Assembly (NCBI GenBank): GCA_963922205.1
Contig: CAWUHX010000239.1
Span: 186,001 to 250,000, forward strand
Length of the DNA: 64,000 nucleotides
Direction: 5' to 3'
Source of the DNA: Romanomermis culicivorax
Taxonomy: Eukaryota > Nematoda > Enoplea > Mermithida > Mermithidae
Shown: positions 22,101 to 33,449 of the stretch, piece by piece
Numbering within the stretch: the stretch's first letter is position 1
Layout: every line of letters begins with the position of its first letter
The notes under the pieces: model-generated
What the model was told of the DNA's origin: nothing
The model's database searches: none
The model's input: the letters and a program-made list of their open reading frames with translations, nothing else
Made by a program: the position numbers and the translations under genes

Positions 22101-25100
22101 TCAGTTGCAAATTCAGAAAAGCTGGCAAATATCAAAGATTTGATTTGTAATGCAGATGTTCGTCCTGTATTCCAAAAAGGTTTTCTCTCTTATAAAAGCG
22201 CGGTTAGTCGTATTCTTTTGATTCGTGCTGCTAGAATTTTATATAACTTTTCTTTAATGTTTGTTTCTGCACAGTGCGGAAAAGCCAAAAAAATTTTCTG
22301 CACCGCTGTTTTCTCTTGTTACAATACAATAATAGTGAATATAGGAAAAAAGTAAATTAAATGTTTAATTCATTAACATCAGCTTTTAATGCGTTTCGGG
22401 GCTGGACTACTGGAACCTCTTTTGCCTTCATTGCTCAAACAGCTGTCTCACATCTAAACATACATAAATCATTTTTATTGATTTGATTGATGCTACACAC
22501 TTGTAAAATTTATCTCATCCGAATCCTCAACGAGTATGCCCTCCGCCTGCTCTTCATTATATGTATTGATAGTTTCGACTCAGCATCCGGTGTCCATAAA
22601 ATGAAAAATACGGAATTAAAATAAATTTATAAAACACGCAAAGTATATATTTCGTATTATAGGTATACACTATACAGATTCGGACATAAAATAGATTTAT
22701 CGCTACCGCTTCATCTAAATCTTCAGTTTACTGTACTTGTTCTGCTGTTGACAACGTTTCTACTGCCGCCGGTCCTTGAGCGTCAATTTTTTGTGACTAG
22801 ACATTTTAATGTCTTAAAATAAGAAAAGTAATTGATTTTAAAACTTCAGAATCAATTACTGACATATTATGGAAAAATATGTATGTGATCCAACACATGA
22901 CCCAAAAAATTCTGCACCACTGCGGGAACCACAAAAAAAAATTCTGCACGAAGCATAGAAAGTCTGCACTGTGCAGAAAAAATACCTTTTTTCTGACAAT
23001 TTTTTTCGTATTTCAAATTCATCTTTCTTTCAGCCTGTAAAAATTCTGAAAGATGTGATCGAAGGTTGCTGGCATAAGGATCCTGAAGCGCGTGTTACGG
23101 CTTCTTACACTCAGGAAGAGCTCGAACGCTTGTACAAATACCCACTTTTAGGTAAGCCGCGGTTATAATGAATTTCAAACTTTTCGCTCGAAATCCGAAA
23201 AAAATTATCGATTTTAGGACATACAGTTTAAAATAAAATATAAATTATTTAAAAAATCAAGTTTTTACAGTCTTCATTTTGCAAAATAGACTTTTCTAAT
23301 CAATACGATCACGAACGTCACGACAGTTCTGATAATCAAAGCGAGGTTTTATCAATTTCTCATCCAAATACGTTAAATTCGACTGTCGGCGATTCGTATT
23401 ACCGAATTTCGTCGCTTGTCCGCCCAACCGAACGTAGTTCTTCGTCGAACAATACTCAAGCGACGTCCGGTTTCGGCTCAATGTGCGCCAGTAGTATCAG
23501 CAATAGAACGAGAGGAGTGCATTCGACGTCGCCACCTTTCGGTGGTAAGTAAACAAAAAATGTTATCAATTAAAAAGCACGATATAAAGAGTGGGTAATT
23601 GCCGACTTCCCCCAGAAATCCATCATCATATGGCTTATTATGAGACTCCTAACCATACATGCATAGCATAGAAATTCTGCGGGGGGTCAGCTAGGACAGG
23701 GGGTGGAATACAATTTTTTTTATCCTGATAACGAAAAAAGATCTTCGATAGGTCTTGTAATATCCAAGCAGCATATTCTTTATTTTATATTAGTCAGATA
23801 TGGGAAATTATTTGCCTATACTGCACTTTTTAAAGTTTTAATGTTACTTTTTTGGACTTCAAGTATGCTTTATTTAGAAAAATTGTTCAACTACAGCATC
23901 ATTCCTATTTTCATGATGACTTTCTCTTCTCACTTGCTCATTTTCCCTTGTCATCTCCTGGATCATTGCTGGGGTGGTCAAATCTGCTGGGGGTCAACCC
24001 CCCCCACGTGCATGTATGCTCCTAACCCTAGGGACGCGTAAAAGTCAAATAATATCAACCTTTTTTTATCGAAAACCATCATTTTTTACCTAATTTTAAA
24101 TGACATGTTTACAAATAGCTGCCATTTTTACTTTCCAGATCGAAATTCGTGCTTTTTGAACTGTTTTTCAATGTTTCAGGCGAAAATTCCGTCTTTTTAC
24201 TTTCATCAGGCCTCTTCCTCAAATTGTATCGCTTTTCCACCCGATCGAAAGCCTTGAGAGCAACCTGTGGTTCTCTCTGTGAGTTTATTTTTTCTCCTGA
24301 AAGTTCCAGGAACTGTTACGTATATGTTGAAGAGAGATTCTAGAAATCAGGAAAAATATGTGGAATATTTTTCTTCTATTCCTGTACTTTAACTTTTTTT
24401 CATGTTCACTTTGTAGTGTTTTTGTATGTTGACGTAACAAATTTTTTATTTCATTGTTGACATCAGTTTATACTTCCCTCCTAAATTTTTCGAATTTTCG
24501 CCATTCTATTCCAGCACAGATGTTCCCTCCGTGCCTTAACATAACGTAGTGATGTTTTTGATGACTGTCTCTTGAGACAATAACGAATTTATATGTTTTC
24601 ATCTGGAATAAAGCGATATTCAAAAGGACTTCGTGATTATAATTCAGACTGTCCCATAGGGAGTGATATGAGGGGGTATTACCCGTACCCAAGTCCTTAA
24701 AATTTATCACTGGCTGCCTAATTTTGAGACAAAATGGCGTGTTTAGTGGACATTTAGCTGCACTACCCCTGCAAATTGTCAACTTAACCCCTACCTGAAA
24801 AATCTGACCTTGGGGACCTCTGCTAGAATTACTCTGAAATTTGGATTGTAAAAGTCGTTTGCATTTTATAAAGATTTCCCCATCAATTTTTTTGAATCCA
24901 TTTAACCAATTTTAGCATGATTCTCGATTACTTTGTATTTTTACTTTCGATTTTTTTACGTTGTCATTCATATAGTTCTCTATCTCTATAACGTTCGAAT
25001 TGGATGAAAAAAAAATCTTGTCTGGTTACAAGATTTATTTCTAAATTTCATAATACAACTTCATTTTTTAAAACTTAAATTAGACAGAACTTCGTTTTAG

Positions 25101-26016
25101 TTTTCTTCACATCTCTAGTTAATCGTTTAGTATATTTTTCCTTATCGTATAGATAACGGAACAGCAATTTTTTTATAACTTTTTTTCCAGATAGAACATC
25201 TTCTACCATCAATCATTATTTTCTCAACGTTTTCTGTTCGGTTATTAGATAGGTACCGATATTGATTTTCTTTATCCATAAAGCAGTTATTACCTTCCAT
25301 CATGATATCAACCCATCACGATCTTAAACTCAATTTGCTCAGAAAAGTTGAAAAAGGTGTCAAATTTCTCTCGACTGGCGGAACATTTTATTCTCTAGGA
25401 ATTTTTTCCCGGCGGAGTCAATTTTTCCAAATTTCTAAGCGATAATGTTGAGTTTTTCCCTCCGAAGACTCTTCCAAATTTACGTCGATAAACTTATTGC
25501 GTGCTTCGATTTTTCCTCGTTGTGTAGAGGTATCGTTGCTTACCTTGTGTTCATCAGTTTTTTCGTTACTATTTTATTCTATTCTTACTATTTACAGAGT
25601 AGATGAATAATTTTATAGGTTTATCTTTGTTTACGGCTCCTGTCATCCGAAAAGCTTGCGACAACAAGGATTACAGCCAAAGTCCGGCGAACCTCCAATC
25701 TGTTCCGTGTGACCGGCCGTCATCATCATCTTCAAATCTGAATTTTGACTCAAAAGATGATCGACAAATTTACGTCGACGATAAACCGACAACGTTAACT
25801 GTCAAAAAGCCTTCTGTTTCCAATATTTTGGAGGATCTGCACGAAAATTCAGCCGATATTTTAGGTTATTTATTAACCAACAAGAAAAACGACAAGTTCG
25901 CGAAAAGTCCGTTCGTTGGCGCGATAAGTAATTCGAGTTCAATTGATTCAGCTATTCCAGACGAAGAACGTTTACTTAGCGCAGACGCTCGTTTACTAAA
26001 TGTTGGCAATATTTAA
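15908..26016 (+). CDS. BMPR2: BMP type II receptor serine/threonine kinase, nine exons
   Basis: Joined exons 15908-16102, 17800-17961, 18137-18706, 21171-21340, 21773-21914, 22060-22202, 23034-23151, 23290-23544 and 25619-26016 keep one frame and give about 717 residues; the signal-peptide exon is not found. Order: cysteine-rich ligand-binding ectodomain ending [13 protein letters not shown], one membrane helix, kinase domain (AVK lysine, [23 protein letters not shown]) and a serine-rich tail of ~250 residues. The segment [18 protein letters not shown] and the tail favour BMPR2/wit over activin type II receptors. Known role: binds BMP ligands at the cell surface and phosphorylates type I receptors, which activate Smads. 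Odd points: DFG reads DFH (21257-21265), and the glycine loop is RGRYTGVY. Confidence 0.88.
16220..17776 (-). mobile_element. Harbinger-like element in the receptor intron
   Basis: Inverted ends AGCCCGGTTCATACTTCTGC and its complement-like GCAGAAGTATGAACCGAGCT are flanked by an exact TAA duplication (16217-16219 and 17777-17779), as in PIF/Harbinger elements. It carries a broken MADF gene on the - strand. A second inverted pair (about 16570-16860 and 17335-17590, starting with GAGCGATTCCC-like sequence) suggests a further nested foldback element. Without it the host intron would be about 140 bp. Confidence 0.87.
16326..16547 (-). pseudogene. MADF-domain fragment of the Harbinger-like element
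   Basis: The - strand frame reads [19 protein letters not shown] and [14 protein letters not shown], matching the LW..(S)..YRD...R..AF..I and KW..L landmarks of a MADF domain. The domain start (DDEKFELIF) is in another frame (16438-16650), so a frameshift has broken the gene. Role in active elements: a DNA-binding accessory protein of the transposase. Confidence 0.65.
17800..17961 (+). CDS. BMPR2: BMPR2-like exon: second half of ectodomain
   Basis: The acceptor CATTTCAG ends at 17799; the donor GTAGCA begins at 17962. It encodes [15 protein letters not shown], then [13 protein letters not shown], the triple-cysteine and CN signature of TGF-beta family type II receptors. The acceptor lies only 23 bp after the end of a Harbinger-like element. 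Confidence 0.88.
18137..18706 (+). CDS. BMPR2: BMPR2-like exon: membrane helix and kinase N-lobe
   Basis: Acceptor TTCTTCAG ends at 18136, donor GTAAAT begins at 18707. About 25 hydrophobic residues ([20 protein letters not shown]) form the membrane helix. The kinase starts with [16 protein letters not shown]; the ATP-site lysine is in AVKFYA (codon at 18379-18381) and the helix-C glutamate in RQELEIYK. It ends in [12 protein letters not shown]. Confidence 0.9.
18983..19350 (+). mobile_element. hAT-like MITE, family A, copy 4 (truncated)
   Basis: Starts CATACATGTAATTGGGG and follows copy 1, including the GGCGC-TTC-GCGCC hairpin at about 19219-19231, but ends in GAGACCGCTACCCCC without the right terminus. 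It lies in the 2.5-kb receptor intron. No flanking duplication can be shown. Confidence 0.8.
20056..20240. repeat. GGATCCGGATC-rich element fragment
   Basis: Tandem and palindromic GGATCCGGATC motifs end in CCCGGCCCATCCCTA. A shorter stretch with CGGATCC motifs lies at 48788-48840. It looks like the end of a decayed DNA transposon; the other end was not found. Confidence 0.5.
20990..21118 (+). mobile_element. MITE of the GTGGCGGATC family, truncated
   Basis: Starts CAGTGGCGGATCTAG and follows the reverse of 11055-11234 (CTCAAAATTAAGTATTTTTC, TATAGGTATACAGAAAA), then breaks off about 50 bp before an exon. Confidence 0.65.
21171..21340 (+). CDS. BMPR2: BMPR2-like exon: catalytic loop
   Basis: Acceptor GATTTCAG ends at 21170, donor GTAAAA begins at 21341. 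It carries the catalytic [11 protein letters not shown] (HRD at 21197-21205) and CDFHCAM, in which histidine replaces the glycine of the magnesium-binding DFG. Confidence 0.9.
21773..21914 (+). CDS. BMPR2: BMPR2-like exon: APE motif and helix F
   Basis: Acceptor TTTTTTAG ends at 21772, donor GTATGA begins at 21915. It encodes [12 protein letters not shown] and [18 protein letters not shown]. The latter closely follows the BMPR2 family pattern. Confidence 0.92.
22060..22202 (+). CDS. BMPR2: BMPR2-like exon: kinase C-lobe
   Basis: Acceptor TTATTGCAG ends at 22059. The donor chosen is GTTAGT at 22203, because it leaves phase 0, as the next exon needs; GTTTTC near 22179 would break the frame. 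It reads [11 protein letters not shown] ... [15 protein letters not shown], matching the insert and RPxF segment of the family. Confidence 0.8.
22263..22984. repeat. Family G (CTGCAC-ended) repeat in a receptor intron
   Basis: Outer parts match 15405-15822: TTTCTGCACAGTGCGG at the left, CTGCACTGTGCAGAAAA at the right. The middle (about 22390-22790) is unrelated and is probably another insertion. It almost fills the 831-bp intron. Confidence 0.65.
23034..23151 (+). CDS. BMPR2: BMPR2-like exon: kinase end
   Basis: Acceptor TTTCTTTCAG ends at 23033, donor GTAAGC begins at 23152. It reads [19 protein letters not shown], including the conserved C-lobe arginine. Confidence 0.9.
23290..23544 (+). 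CDS. BMPR2: BMPR2-like exon: cytoplasmic tail, part 1
   Basis: Acceptor CAAAATAG ends at 23289, donor GTAAGT begins at 23545. Phases agree with both neighbours. The tail is rich in Ser, Asn and Thr, low complexity as in BMPR2 tails. Confidence 0.75.
23654..24018 (+). mobile_element. hAT-like MITE, family B, complete copy
   Basis: Ends CATACATGCATAG and GTGCATGTATG, with the exact 8-bp duplication CTCCTAAC (23646-23653 and 24019-24026). It lies in the last identified receptor intron. Confidence 0.87.
24180..24278 (+). CDS. BMPR2: Possible cassette exon in the receptor tail
   Basis: A 99-bp open stretch lies between an acceptor-like ATGTTTCAG (to 24179) and a donor-like GTGAGT (from 24279). 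Its phase is 1 at both ends, matching the flanking exons, so it could be included or skipped without a frame change. It would add 33 residues ([18 protein letters not shown]). No homology was recognised; it may be chance. Confidence 0.35.
25619..26016 (+). CDS. BMPR2: BMPR2-like exon: cytoplasmic tail, part 2 and stop
   Basis: Acceptor AATTTTATAG ends at 25618. The frame runs 131 codons to TAA at 26014-26016 and includes [23 protein letters not shown] poly(A) signal follows at 26100. Confidence 0.78.
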
Positions 26017-26099
26017 AATCGCGTAATGAGAAATTTCGAAATCATTATTTGAAAAGAAGTGTTACAAGTAAAAATTTTTTGAAGATATGTCCAAAAGAC

Positions 26100-26105
26100 A
26101 ATAAA
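26100..26105 (+). promoter_or_regulatory. BMPR2: Poly(A) signal of the receptor gene
   Basis: AATAAA lies 84 bp after the stop codon, the first such hexamer downstream. Confidence 0.5.
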
Positions 26106-27106
26106 TTTTCGAAAAAATTTCTACGTAAAAAAATTAATTGCCCTATGCTGCTTGCCTGAAAAATAGAACGCCCATGTTTCTTCGCTTATCAAAAATTATA
26201 CAAATTGCTTTTGGAATCCAGAATGCAAATCCTTCTTTCACATGTCTTTTGATCTTCTGTTTATTCTTCATTTTTGACGTTTTTTGGCTAAATTTTGTTC
26301 ATTTCATTTTTTCCTTCTGCTAATCTGAAAAGACAATGTTTTGAATGCGTCTTGAAAGAATTGTTATTCCAGTCTTTTCTGTAACGCTGGTTGCTGTAAT
26401 TTTTCTATGATTTCTGTAAAGAATCATTGTGTCCGCCATCTTTTCCAGTGTCATTTTTTCTTTGTATCCAAGAAAATCATATTCATTTGAAATAGATAAC
26501 CTAAGACTAAAGGGCATTTATGTGCATGTTTTTTGTAGTTTTTGTTAACTTAAATTACCGTTCTTCCAAAAAACGAAGAAGTTTTCATTGCAATAATTTT
26601 TCCCTTTTTACGAAATTATTGTATTCGCGCCTCATATTTAAACAGGAATAAAATTCGAAAACTTTTATTGGCGATGACGGTTGATAAAAAGTCAATAAGA
26701 ATGGCAATATATCTTCCATCCCAATTCGACAGTTTTCTTTTTTATCGGTAAACGTCCATTTGAGTCACTAAAAATAAAAGTTGCCTACATTCCGTGTTCA
26801 ATATGTATCTGAGTAAGGCTTAGAAACTAATGACGGGAGTTATTCTTGAATACCGATATGAAATTCTACATGGTCCAATTTGAACGGATAGACGTGAGTA
26901 GATTACGTTATGTTTCGTGCGTAGAAAGTTGATCGAAATTGACATGTAATTTTCAGCGAAGAACTTTATACCCTAGAAAACGCTGCATTTCTTCCTAGCA
27001 TCGGAGAAATCAAAATCGATGAGGAAGGTCGCGCTTCTCCATTTTTAGCTTGGGCATGCTATTCCAAAAATATTCACCATTAGGGCATTGAACTAAGTTT
27101 CAATCG
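26106..27106. other. Receptor 3' flank, no further gene seen
   Basis: No spliced frame or repeat was recognised. Short open frames have no supporting splice sites. Confidence 0.4.
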
Positions 27107-27109
27107 TTA

Positions 27110-27300
27110 GTACTCGTTTATACTTGCCATTTCTGACGGAACGGATCGTTAACAGGTTGAAACGTTCAGGCTGAAAATCTATTTTCGGTCGGAAAGAATA
27201 ACTACAATTTTGCGGAAAACGACCGACGGTAACCTCCGACCGAATTACGTTCCGTCAATTGCATTCCGTTCCGTCGGAAGAGGCAAATATAAATGAGCCT
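27110..27300. mobile_element. Harbinger-like MITE (TTTATACTTGCC ends), copy 1
   Basis: Ends GTACTCGTTTATACTTGCC and GGCAAATATAAATGAGCCT with TTA on both sides (27107-27109 and 27301-27303). Subterminal CGGAACGGA motifs match the 43954-44191 element. Confidence 0.8.
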
Positions 27301-27303
27301 TTA

Positions 27304-28182
27304 TTCTTCTCGTGAACAAGAAAACTTTTCATTGATTACCGTACATCTATCTTTGAGACACAATTCCTGTAAGAATCAACCCAGGCCTGTAGTTAAGTGT
27401 GATAAGTAAAAAATTGATCATAGCTCAAAAAAACATATTTTGTACAGTTTTTTGCGCTGAACAACATGCTTGTATTCCTTTGATCTGAAAATCCAAATTC
27501 GTTTTGTAACATCAATCCAAAAAATCAAATTTTTTGAAATTTTCGAAATTGCAATGTCGATCAATAAAATTTTGTCAGTGCATGTAACAATGTTTAGTGT
27601 ATATGCACGATACATGTAGATATATGTACCACCAAAATTATGGTTTACACTACACTTTAAATTACAATTTCCAGCAGTTATCAAATGACTCAAATTCACG
27701 CATTTTTGTACCCTTTAGATTCAAATAATGAGTGTCATAGATAAAGCTCCGCTATCTTATGGCTGGACCTCTTGGCCAGATGCTCACACAGTTTCATCAA
27801 AATAAAAAACCATTGAGTGTGCCACAGTGAAACAAGTAGAAGCCATTTTTGAATCAAATTATGAAATTTTTTGTTTAAAAATGCAGTCATTGACCCAAAA
27901 ATCTGATAATCCAACTAAAACTTTTGTGCATTGCAGGCTGGCATCTTGGCTGTATACCCACGAAGTTTGGTCACAATATTATTATCCCTTACATGGGACA
28001 TTATACAAAGTTAAACACATTCTCGATATTGTTGAAAAAACTTCAGGTGCAAATTTCATTTATTCAAGCAGTTCATATGCCTTAACTTGATTCTGTATAA
28101 TCACTGGATATTGAGTTTGTAAAGAGTAGAAACTGCCATCAAAATTCTCACATAGGGTATGACTCAAGTGCAAAGGAAAAAT
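27304..28182. other. Unassigned stretch
   Basis: An 87-residue + strand frame (27827-28090) has no recognisable motif or splice context. Nothing else supported. Confidence 0.35.
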
Positions 28183-29585
28183 TATAGTCAGTTTTTTTTA
28201 AATGCTTGTAATGCAAAAATGCTGAAAGTAAATATGCACGGAGAATTTGATGCAGATATATCATTCTTGACTGCACCATATTTTTTCCTCAAATGGGGTC
28301 TTTTGAGGAACAAAATTTTGAAGTGAGGAAAAAAATTTTGGGGAATTCAAAACCGGAAAGATGAATTTTGGTGGAATTAATGGGGTCAAAATCTCAAAAT
28401 TATCCGGCACTTCGCGCTGGTCATGGGTATAATAATAACTATTTTCTATCAGGTATGGCCATTAGCATATCTGCTTGGACTTACTAATCAATGCTCAACA
28501 GTTTCTATCAATCAAGTTAGCTTGCTTCATTTTCTAATCATTAACAGTCAATTATGTTGCTAAAAATAGAGGTTTTTCATCAAGTCTCCCAATTTTTTCT
28601 CTGGATGCTGGAAACTTTTTAAACATTTGCAACCTGAACTTTCGCGTTTATTGAAGGTGGAAATTGAGGACATCATTCAAGACTGCAACTTTAGAAGTTC
28701 TGTTCAGGAATATCTGTTGGAGAGATTTTTTTCCCAGCATTTTAGAATATAAAAACAGGAAAGTTTTTCTGGCACTTCCCGCCAGAATGGGGAACAAATT
28801 ACACTTCATCAGTTTGATTTTAGTTTATTTCTCAACATTATGAAGGTTTATTTTCTAGCGTAAGGTGAAAATTCAAAAGAGCTAAATAAAATTAGATGAT
28901 TCTAATCAGAACCACAGAAATATTAATAGCGGATACATCCATTAGAACTCTCTCATTAACATGCTTTACCAGCTCCTGTAGAACACCAATATATTCTTCA
29001 TGAGCTTATTTTGTCTAACATAACCAGAATTTTCTCAATTTTTTCCTCATTTTTGCAGGTTTCTGACTCCAAATACAACAAAATGTTTCGATATGCTCCT
29101 GAAATGCATAAAAGAGCATCGGTAGCCACATTATAAACGCTTTTAAAAATGTGGAAATTTTTTGCAAATTAAGGAAAAAAATTTCGGGTCCGGTTCTAAT
29201 GTGGAAAAAATCTTCGAGGAAAAGAAACGTTGGTTAACTGAATGTTAGGTTGAGAATCGATACACCAGCGAGGATATAAACTGTGACTAAACTCTCAACT
29301 AATCTCGATAAATCTTTTAACAATAATTTCCATGCGAGAAATGCCCAAAAAAATTTTTGCACGCTAAAAAAATATTAGCTCTGCACAGAAAAAGCTATGC
29401 TAATGACCAGAGCTGAGGATTTTGAGATTTTAACTTGCAAAGCATACTAATTGTATCACAATCTTACCTCCCAATTTTTTTCATTATGAGAACCATGTTC
29501 AAAAAATTTTTTTCTCATTTCCAACTTTTTTCCAAACAAATAGCCTTCAATTTCACCGAACTTAAGACATGATTTCTGAGAGGTC
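28183..29585 (+). repeat. Copy of the TATAGTC...GTTTTTTTT foldback family, interrupted
   Basis: 28183-28270 and 29205-29570 match the left arm of the palindrome at 56855-57918 (ATGCAAAAATGCTGAAAG, GTGACTAAACTC, CCATGCGAGAAATG blocks). Between them lies repeat R15 (28290-28720, also at 63655-64000). The copy breaks where the long-TIR transposon begins, suggesting that transposon landed in it. Confidence 0.7.
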
Positions 29586-30543
29586 CCTATGATAAGTTAG
29601 ACATTAATCATACCTCAAAATCAGATATTTTGGGTAGTTTTGTGCGCTGAGTTCCATGGTACCATTCGTTTTGCTTGTAAACGAAAATTCAGGCTGCTAC
29701 AGTATGCCAAAGTTTAAAAATCAATGATTTTTTTGCATTTTTCAATGGTCTTGCTAGCCAAGCGATATTTTGAGATTGGTTTGATCTAATTTACTGAATA
29801 GATATTTATTTTATAGAGGAGAGAATAAGTTCTCTTTTGGTGTATCATTTGCAGCAAATAATTGCATATTACACTTTTTCAAGAAGTAGAAAGTGTCAAA
29901 AATGAGCTGTCAAAATTGAAAAAATTTCATTCATGGGCACTCCCGAGCACGTTCCCGACAGAAACTGCAGAATTTCATTTTCCTATATTGTAGCCCATCC
30001 ATTTTTACTGCTTTGGTTAAATTTTCATCAAAATTTTTTTACCGTTTTGGGTGCTGCACTGCTGTGAAGGAGGCATACTTATGAAAATTTCATGGAAATG
30101 ATTGTATTTGCCAGGTGGCCCTTCTCTACCCCTTGTGATATATTTACTACCTATACTGTAGAATTATCAAATAACTAACAGACTATAGTTTGATGTATTA
30201 ATTGTTTCAGGAGCAAACATTTTACACTCTGCAAGAAAGTTGGAACAGTCAAAAATTAGAAGCAAAATTGAAGAAAAATCCTGCTTAGAGGCACCCCCGA
30301 GCACTTTCACCTACCATGCTACAGAATTTTTTCTTTTTATTCTTTTGTTCATACATCCCTGCAGTAGCTGTGAAAGCAGCATCACGATTCTAATACCCCT
30401 TGAGAAGCTACAGAGATCCAAAGAAAGCGAAACCCTGAAAATTGCTCAAAAATGAAATTTTATTTGCATTTTTTTGCATTTAGCATTTTGCATTTGTTAA
30501 GGAAGTTGCTTCAGTATCTCAATGCTAGAACCAGAAAATAAGG
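29586..30543 (+). repeat. Left terminal inverted repeat
   Basis: Aligns in reverse with 42500-43430 over its length with roughly one mismatch or small gap per ten bases, including GTTTTGTGCGCTGAG, ATGGTACCATTCGTTTTGC and GCAAGAAAGTTGGAACAGTC. Open frames in both arms are mirror readings of the repeat. Confidence 0.88.
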
Positions 30544-31385
30544 AGCATAGGGAGAAAATTTGCTGGAAGTGACGTCAAAAGTTATATTCTGCTGGAACAG
30601 TTTTTTACTGTTTTGTTTATAAACTATAAACAACTTATCCCCAGCTAAAAATTGGACCAATTAAAAATATTTTGTCTCAAAATTTTCTAGCTGAATTGTT
30701 CAAAAGTTGTTCCAGCTGTTACTCTTTTTCCCTAAGGATCTCACCTTCCATAGGAACAATATTTTGTTTAATTGTGACGAATCACTACAAAAAAATGCAT
30801 TACTTTCAGAACTAATCAAAGTATGCTCAACAAAGCATCACATAAATAGTATATATAATAAATAAAATCTTGAACTGGTAGAATTTTTTGAAATGCTGCT
30901 TAATTATAAGCATGGCAGAAGCATAAGCATTTTGCCACACATTGGCATCATAAAAATGTTCCAGGTTTATATGTCATTACTGTAGACCATGTGATACTGC
31001 ACTATAGAACATATGATCCATGCCACTTATTGACACAGATAACCGTGAGCCATTATTCTGAGATTATCAACTTGTTTCCCTTGAGACCAACAGTTTTAAG
31101 GAAAACCTGTTCATATTTCTTGCCAATGTGTGATTACTTATCAAAACAGTCACTAGCCAGCAAATCACTTTCAAACTCCAAATGAGAATCATAGAATGCA
31201 GGGTCTTCCAATCCAATAACACACTTCATCCACATTTTCCTCAACATAATAAGTATCAATGTCATTACATTGGCGGGGTGCCTCTTGAGACCAGAAACTT
31301 TATATCTCTAGGGGCATCAGAAAATCTTCCTTGCTGAAAATATTACCACATTGCATCTCTTGAGCAATAATGTTGGAATCAAACT
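30544..31385. other. Non-coding interior of the long-TIR transposon
   Basis: Between the left TIR and the 3' end of the C2H2 gene. No frame of interest. Confidence 0.45.
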
Positions 31386-31389
31386 TCTG

Positions 31390-33009
31390 TCATCTAGCAA
31401 TGCCCTCTTCAAACTTTGACAGGAGAACGTGTCTTTGATTTGGTTTTAATGAATAATAAGAATGATTCTTCCTTGATGCCCATCCTTTGGCCATTGGTTC
31501 AGATATTTCATTTTCATAGAATACTTGCAGTGCTTCTTGCATCTCAGGCATCTCAGGTGTTAATCTAACTGATTCCAAATGTTCACTGTAGCTTTGTATT
31601 TCAGCATCCTTGAGGCCAACATGCTGAGGTGCCAACTTATGTGGGCCTGCTAGAAGATGGCATTGAAGGTTTCCATGCCTTGCAAAGGACATTACGCAAC
31701 CTTCTTCTGGAAAACTGAACATGTTGGCTTGGCTTAAATCAGCCTGGGCTGGTTCCGCAGCATCTTCATTCTCTTTCAGGTTTCAGTGTTGTGTTTCTGT
31801 TGTGCATATTTTGATGTTATCATCAGTTCAATCCAAAAATTGCTTCCTAGCATGGCTGATGTAGCTAGCTGATTTTCATGATCAAGTAGTGCTTCCCGTC
31901 CTGGGACAATGGTTCTCTTGTTCTCTCTATTAGCTGATACAATCTTTCCAGTGCCAATTTTATAAGCACGCCAAGCACATATAGCATTCAATGCAAACAA
32001 AAAGTTCCAATATGAATTTACACCAGGCAGCCTCTGAAGCATGGTATCTGATGTTGTCAATTTGCTATAGATCAATGAAGTGCCTTTGGTACCCCGATAA
32101 GAGGATGCACACCTCACAAAGTCTTTTGCATTTGTGAATTTCTTATTTTCATCAACATACAAGTGTACCTGACATTTTATTAATCCTGCTATTCAATCAC
32201 AATCACCCTTGTCATGCTAAGGTTCACTGAAATCCCATCACTGTGTTTTAATACCAGTCAGTTTGGAAATAACTGGCAAGGTAAGCAGGGTCGAAGCAAT
32301 ATGAAAACAGGCTGCATTGTCTGATCCATAAAAGGCTGTGTTGATCAATGACTTTTCAGATCGAATTTGCTTCAGTGTGTCCATAACTATTCCAAGAACT
32401 GCATTGCTGTCCTGCTTCATACGGTCAAAGAGATGTATGTAAATGTGGTACTGGAGCTGTCCACCTACTGACATAAGAACATAACTTATATGCCAGGGAA
32501 TTCCTTGTTTTTCAAACCAACAAACCTGATCTTCTCAGCCACTTGCTGACAGCCACTTCATGGCCTAATCGACTTAGACATGTACTTATTATTCTTCAAA
32601 TTTCCAATGATTTCTTTCGAGCCAGGTCCTAATGCACAGATTGCAATTGATGTTTCTGCCATTCCAGCATATTCTTTGCATCTTCTTGAGTTAATTATTC
32701 ATTTTCTACTCTCTCCAAATGATTACTGGAAGTCATATCATTTAGCTTCAGTTGAATTTCTTCATTGACAGCATTAATTTGCTGACAGTTGTTACCTTGC
32801 AGATCATAATTGTGATTTTTGCATAAACCCTGTAAGTCTTTATACATTGAATCACTCAAGGCAGATGAAGAACAATGTTTGGCAATACATGAACTTTGTT
32901 TTATGTGTAAACTTAAGTCACCTTTGAGGAAAAACTTTGCATCTTCCAGTTTGACTACAATGCTTGAGATCCATTCTTTGCCAAGTGGTGCACAAAAAGT
33001 CGTGATCAT
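31390..33009 (-). pseudogene. C2H2-finger protein of the long-TIR transposon, broken (candidate transposase)
   Basis: Read on the - strand, frames 32695-33009, 32238-32474, 31776-32162 and 31390-31722 follow each other as parts of one protein. Landmarks in order: cysteines near the N-terminus (QSSCIAKHC), HIYIHLFDRMKQDSNAV, AFYGSDNAACFH, a WDFSEP-type segment followed by YVDENKKFTNAKDFV, AWRAYKIGTGKI, and a C-terminal C2H2 finger EEGCVMSFARHGNLQCHL. In-frame stops occur at 32238 and just below it, and frameshifts separate the outer parts. The SDNA segment resembles an aspartate site of an RNase H-type transposase, but that is inference. From memory, similar uncharacterised C2H2 proteins occur in several invertebrate genomes. 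Location between long TIRs supports a transposase role. Confidence 0.6.
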
Positions 33010-33449
33010 CTTGACGAGCCTGTCAATTGATTCAGTTCCTCAAAAACTGATACAATCTAAGCCATACATATTGTAGTGTGTTTTCCGCCGATTTTGTCAT
33101 TTTTGTTAAAGAGTACATGAGGCCCGCAGGTAGCAAGTGGAGTGAGCAACATGGACCATCAACAGTCATCTTACTGTAGAGCACATCGGTACACCTGTGC
33201 TGGCTCTCTCTCTGTACTTATTCTTATTATTGTTATTGATATATTTTTTGTACTAAACGTGTGCCCTGCTGGCCACTATTTTTTCGCCATTCGTCGCCTT
33301 CCCGCACGCAGCCCATTTGTTTGCTCGTCCCAGTGCGTGGGAGTGAATTGTTTTATTTTTCTCGCCCGCTTTCACCTGTACGTAAGTGTTTTGTTTTTTG
33401 ATTGCGTAATATAAAGGTAGAAAATTCTCTTCTCTCAGTTTTAAGCAAT

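Noticed and set aside
24468-24782. 104-residue - strand open frame inside the receptor intron
   Set aside because: No domain, and no splice or promoter support; it also lies antisense within an otherwise convincing gene.
30240-30455. Open frame MEQSKIRSKIEEKSCLE and its near copy at 42553-42777
   Set aside because: These are mirror readings of the two terminal inverted repeats, with no domain and no context of a gene.
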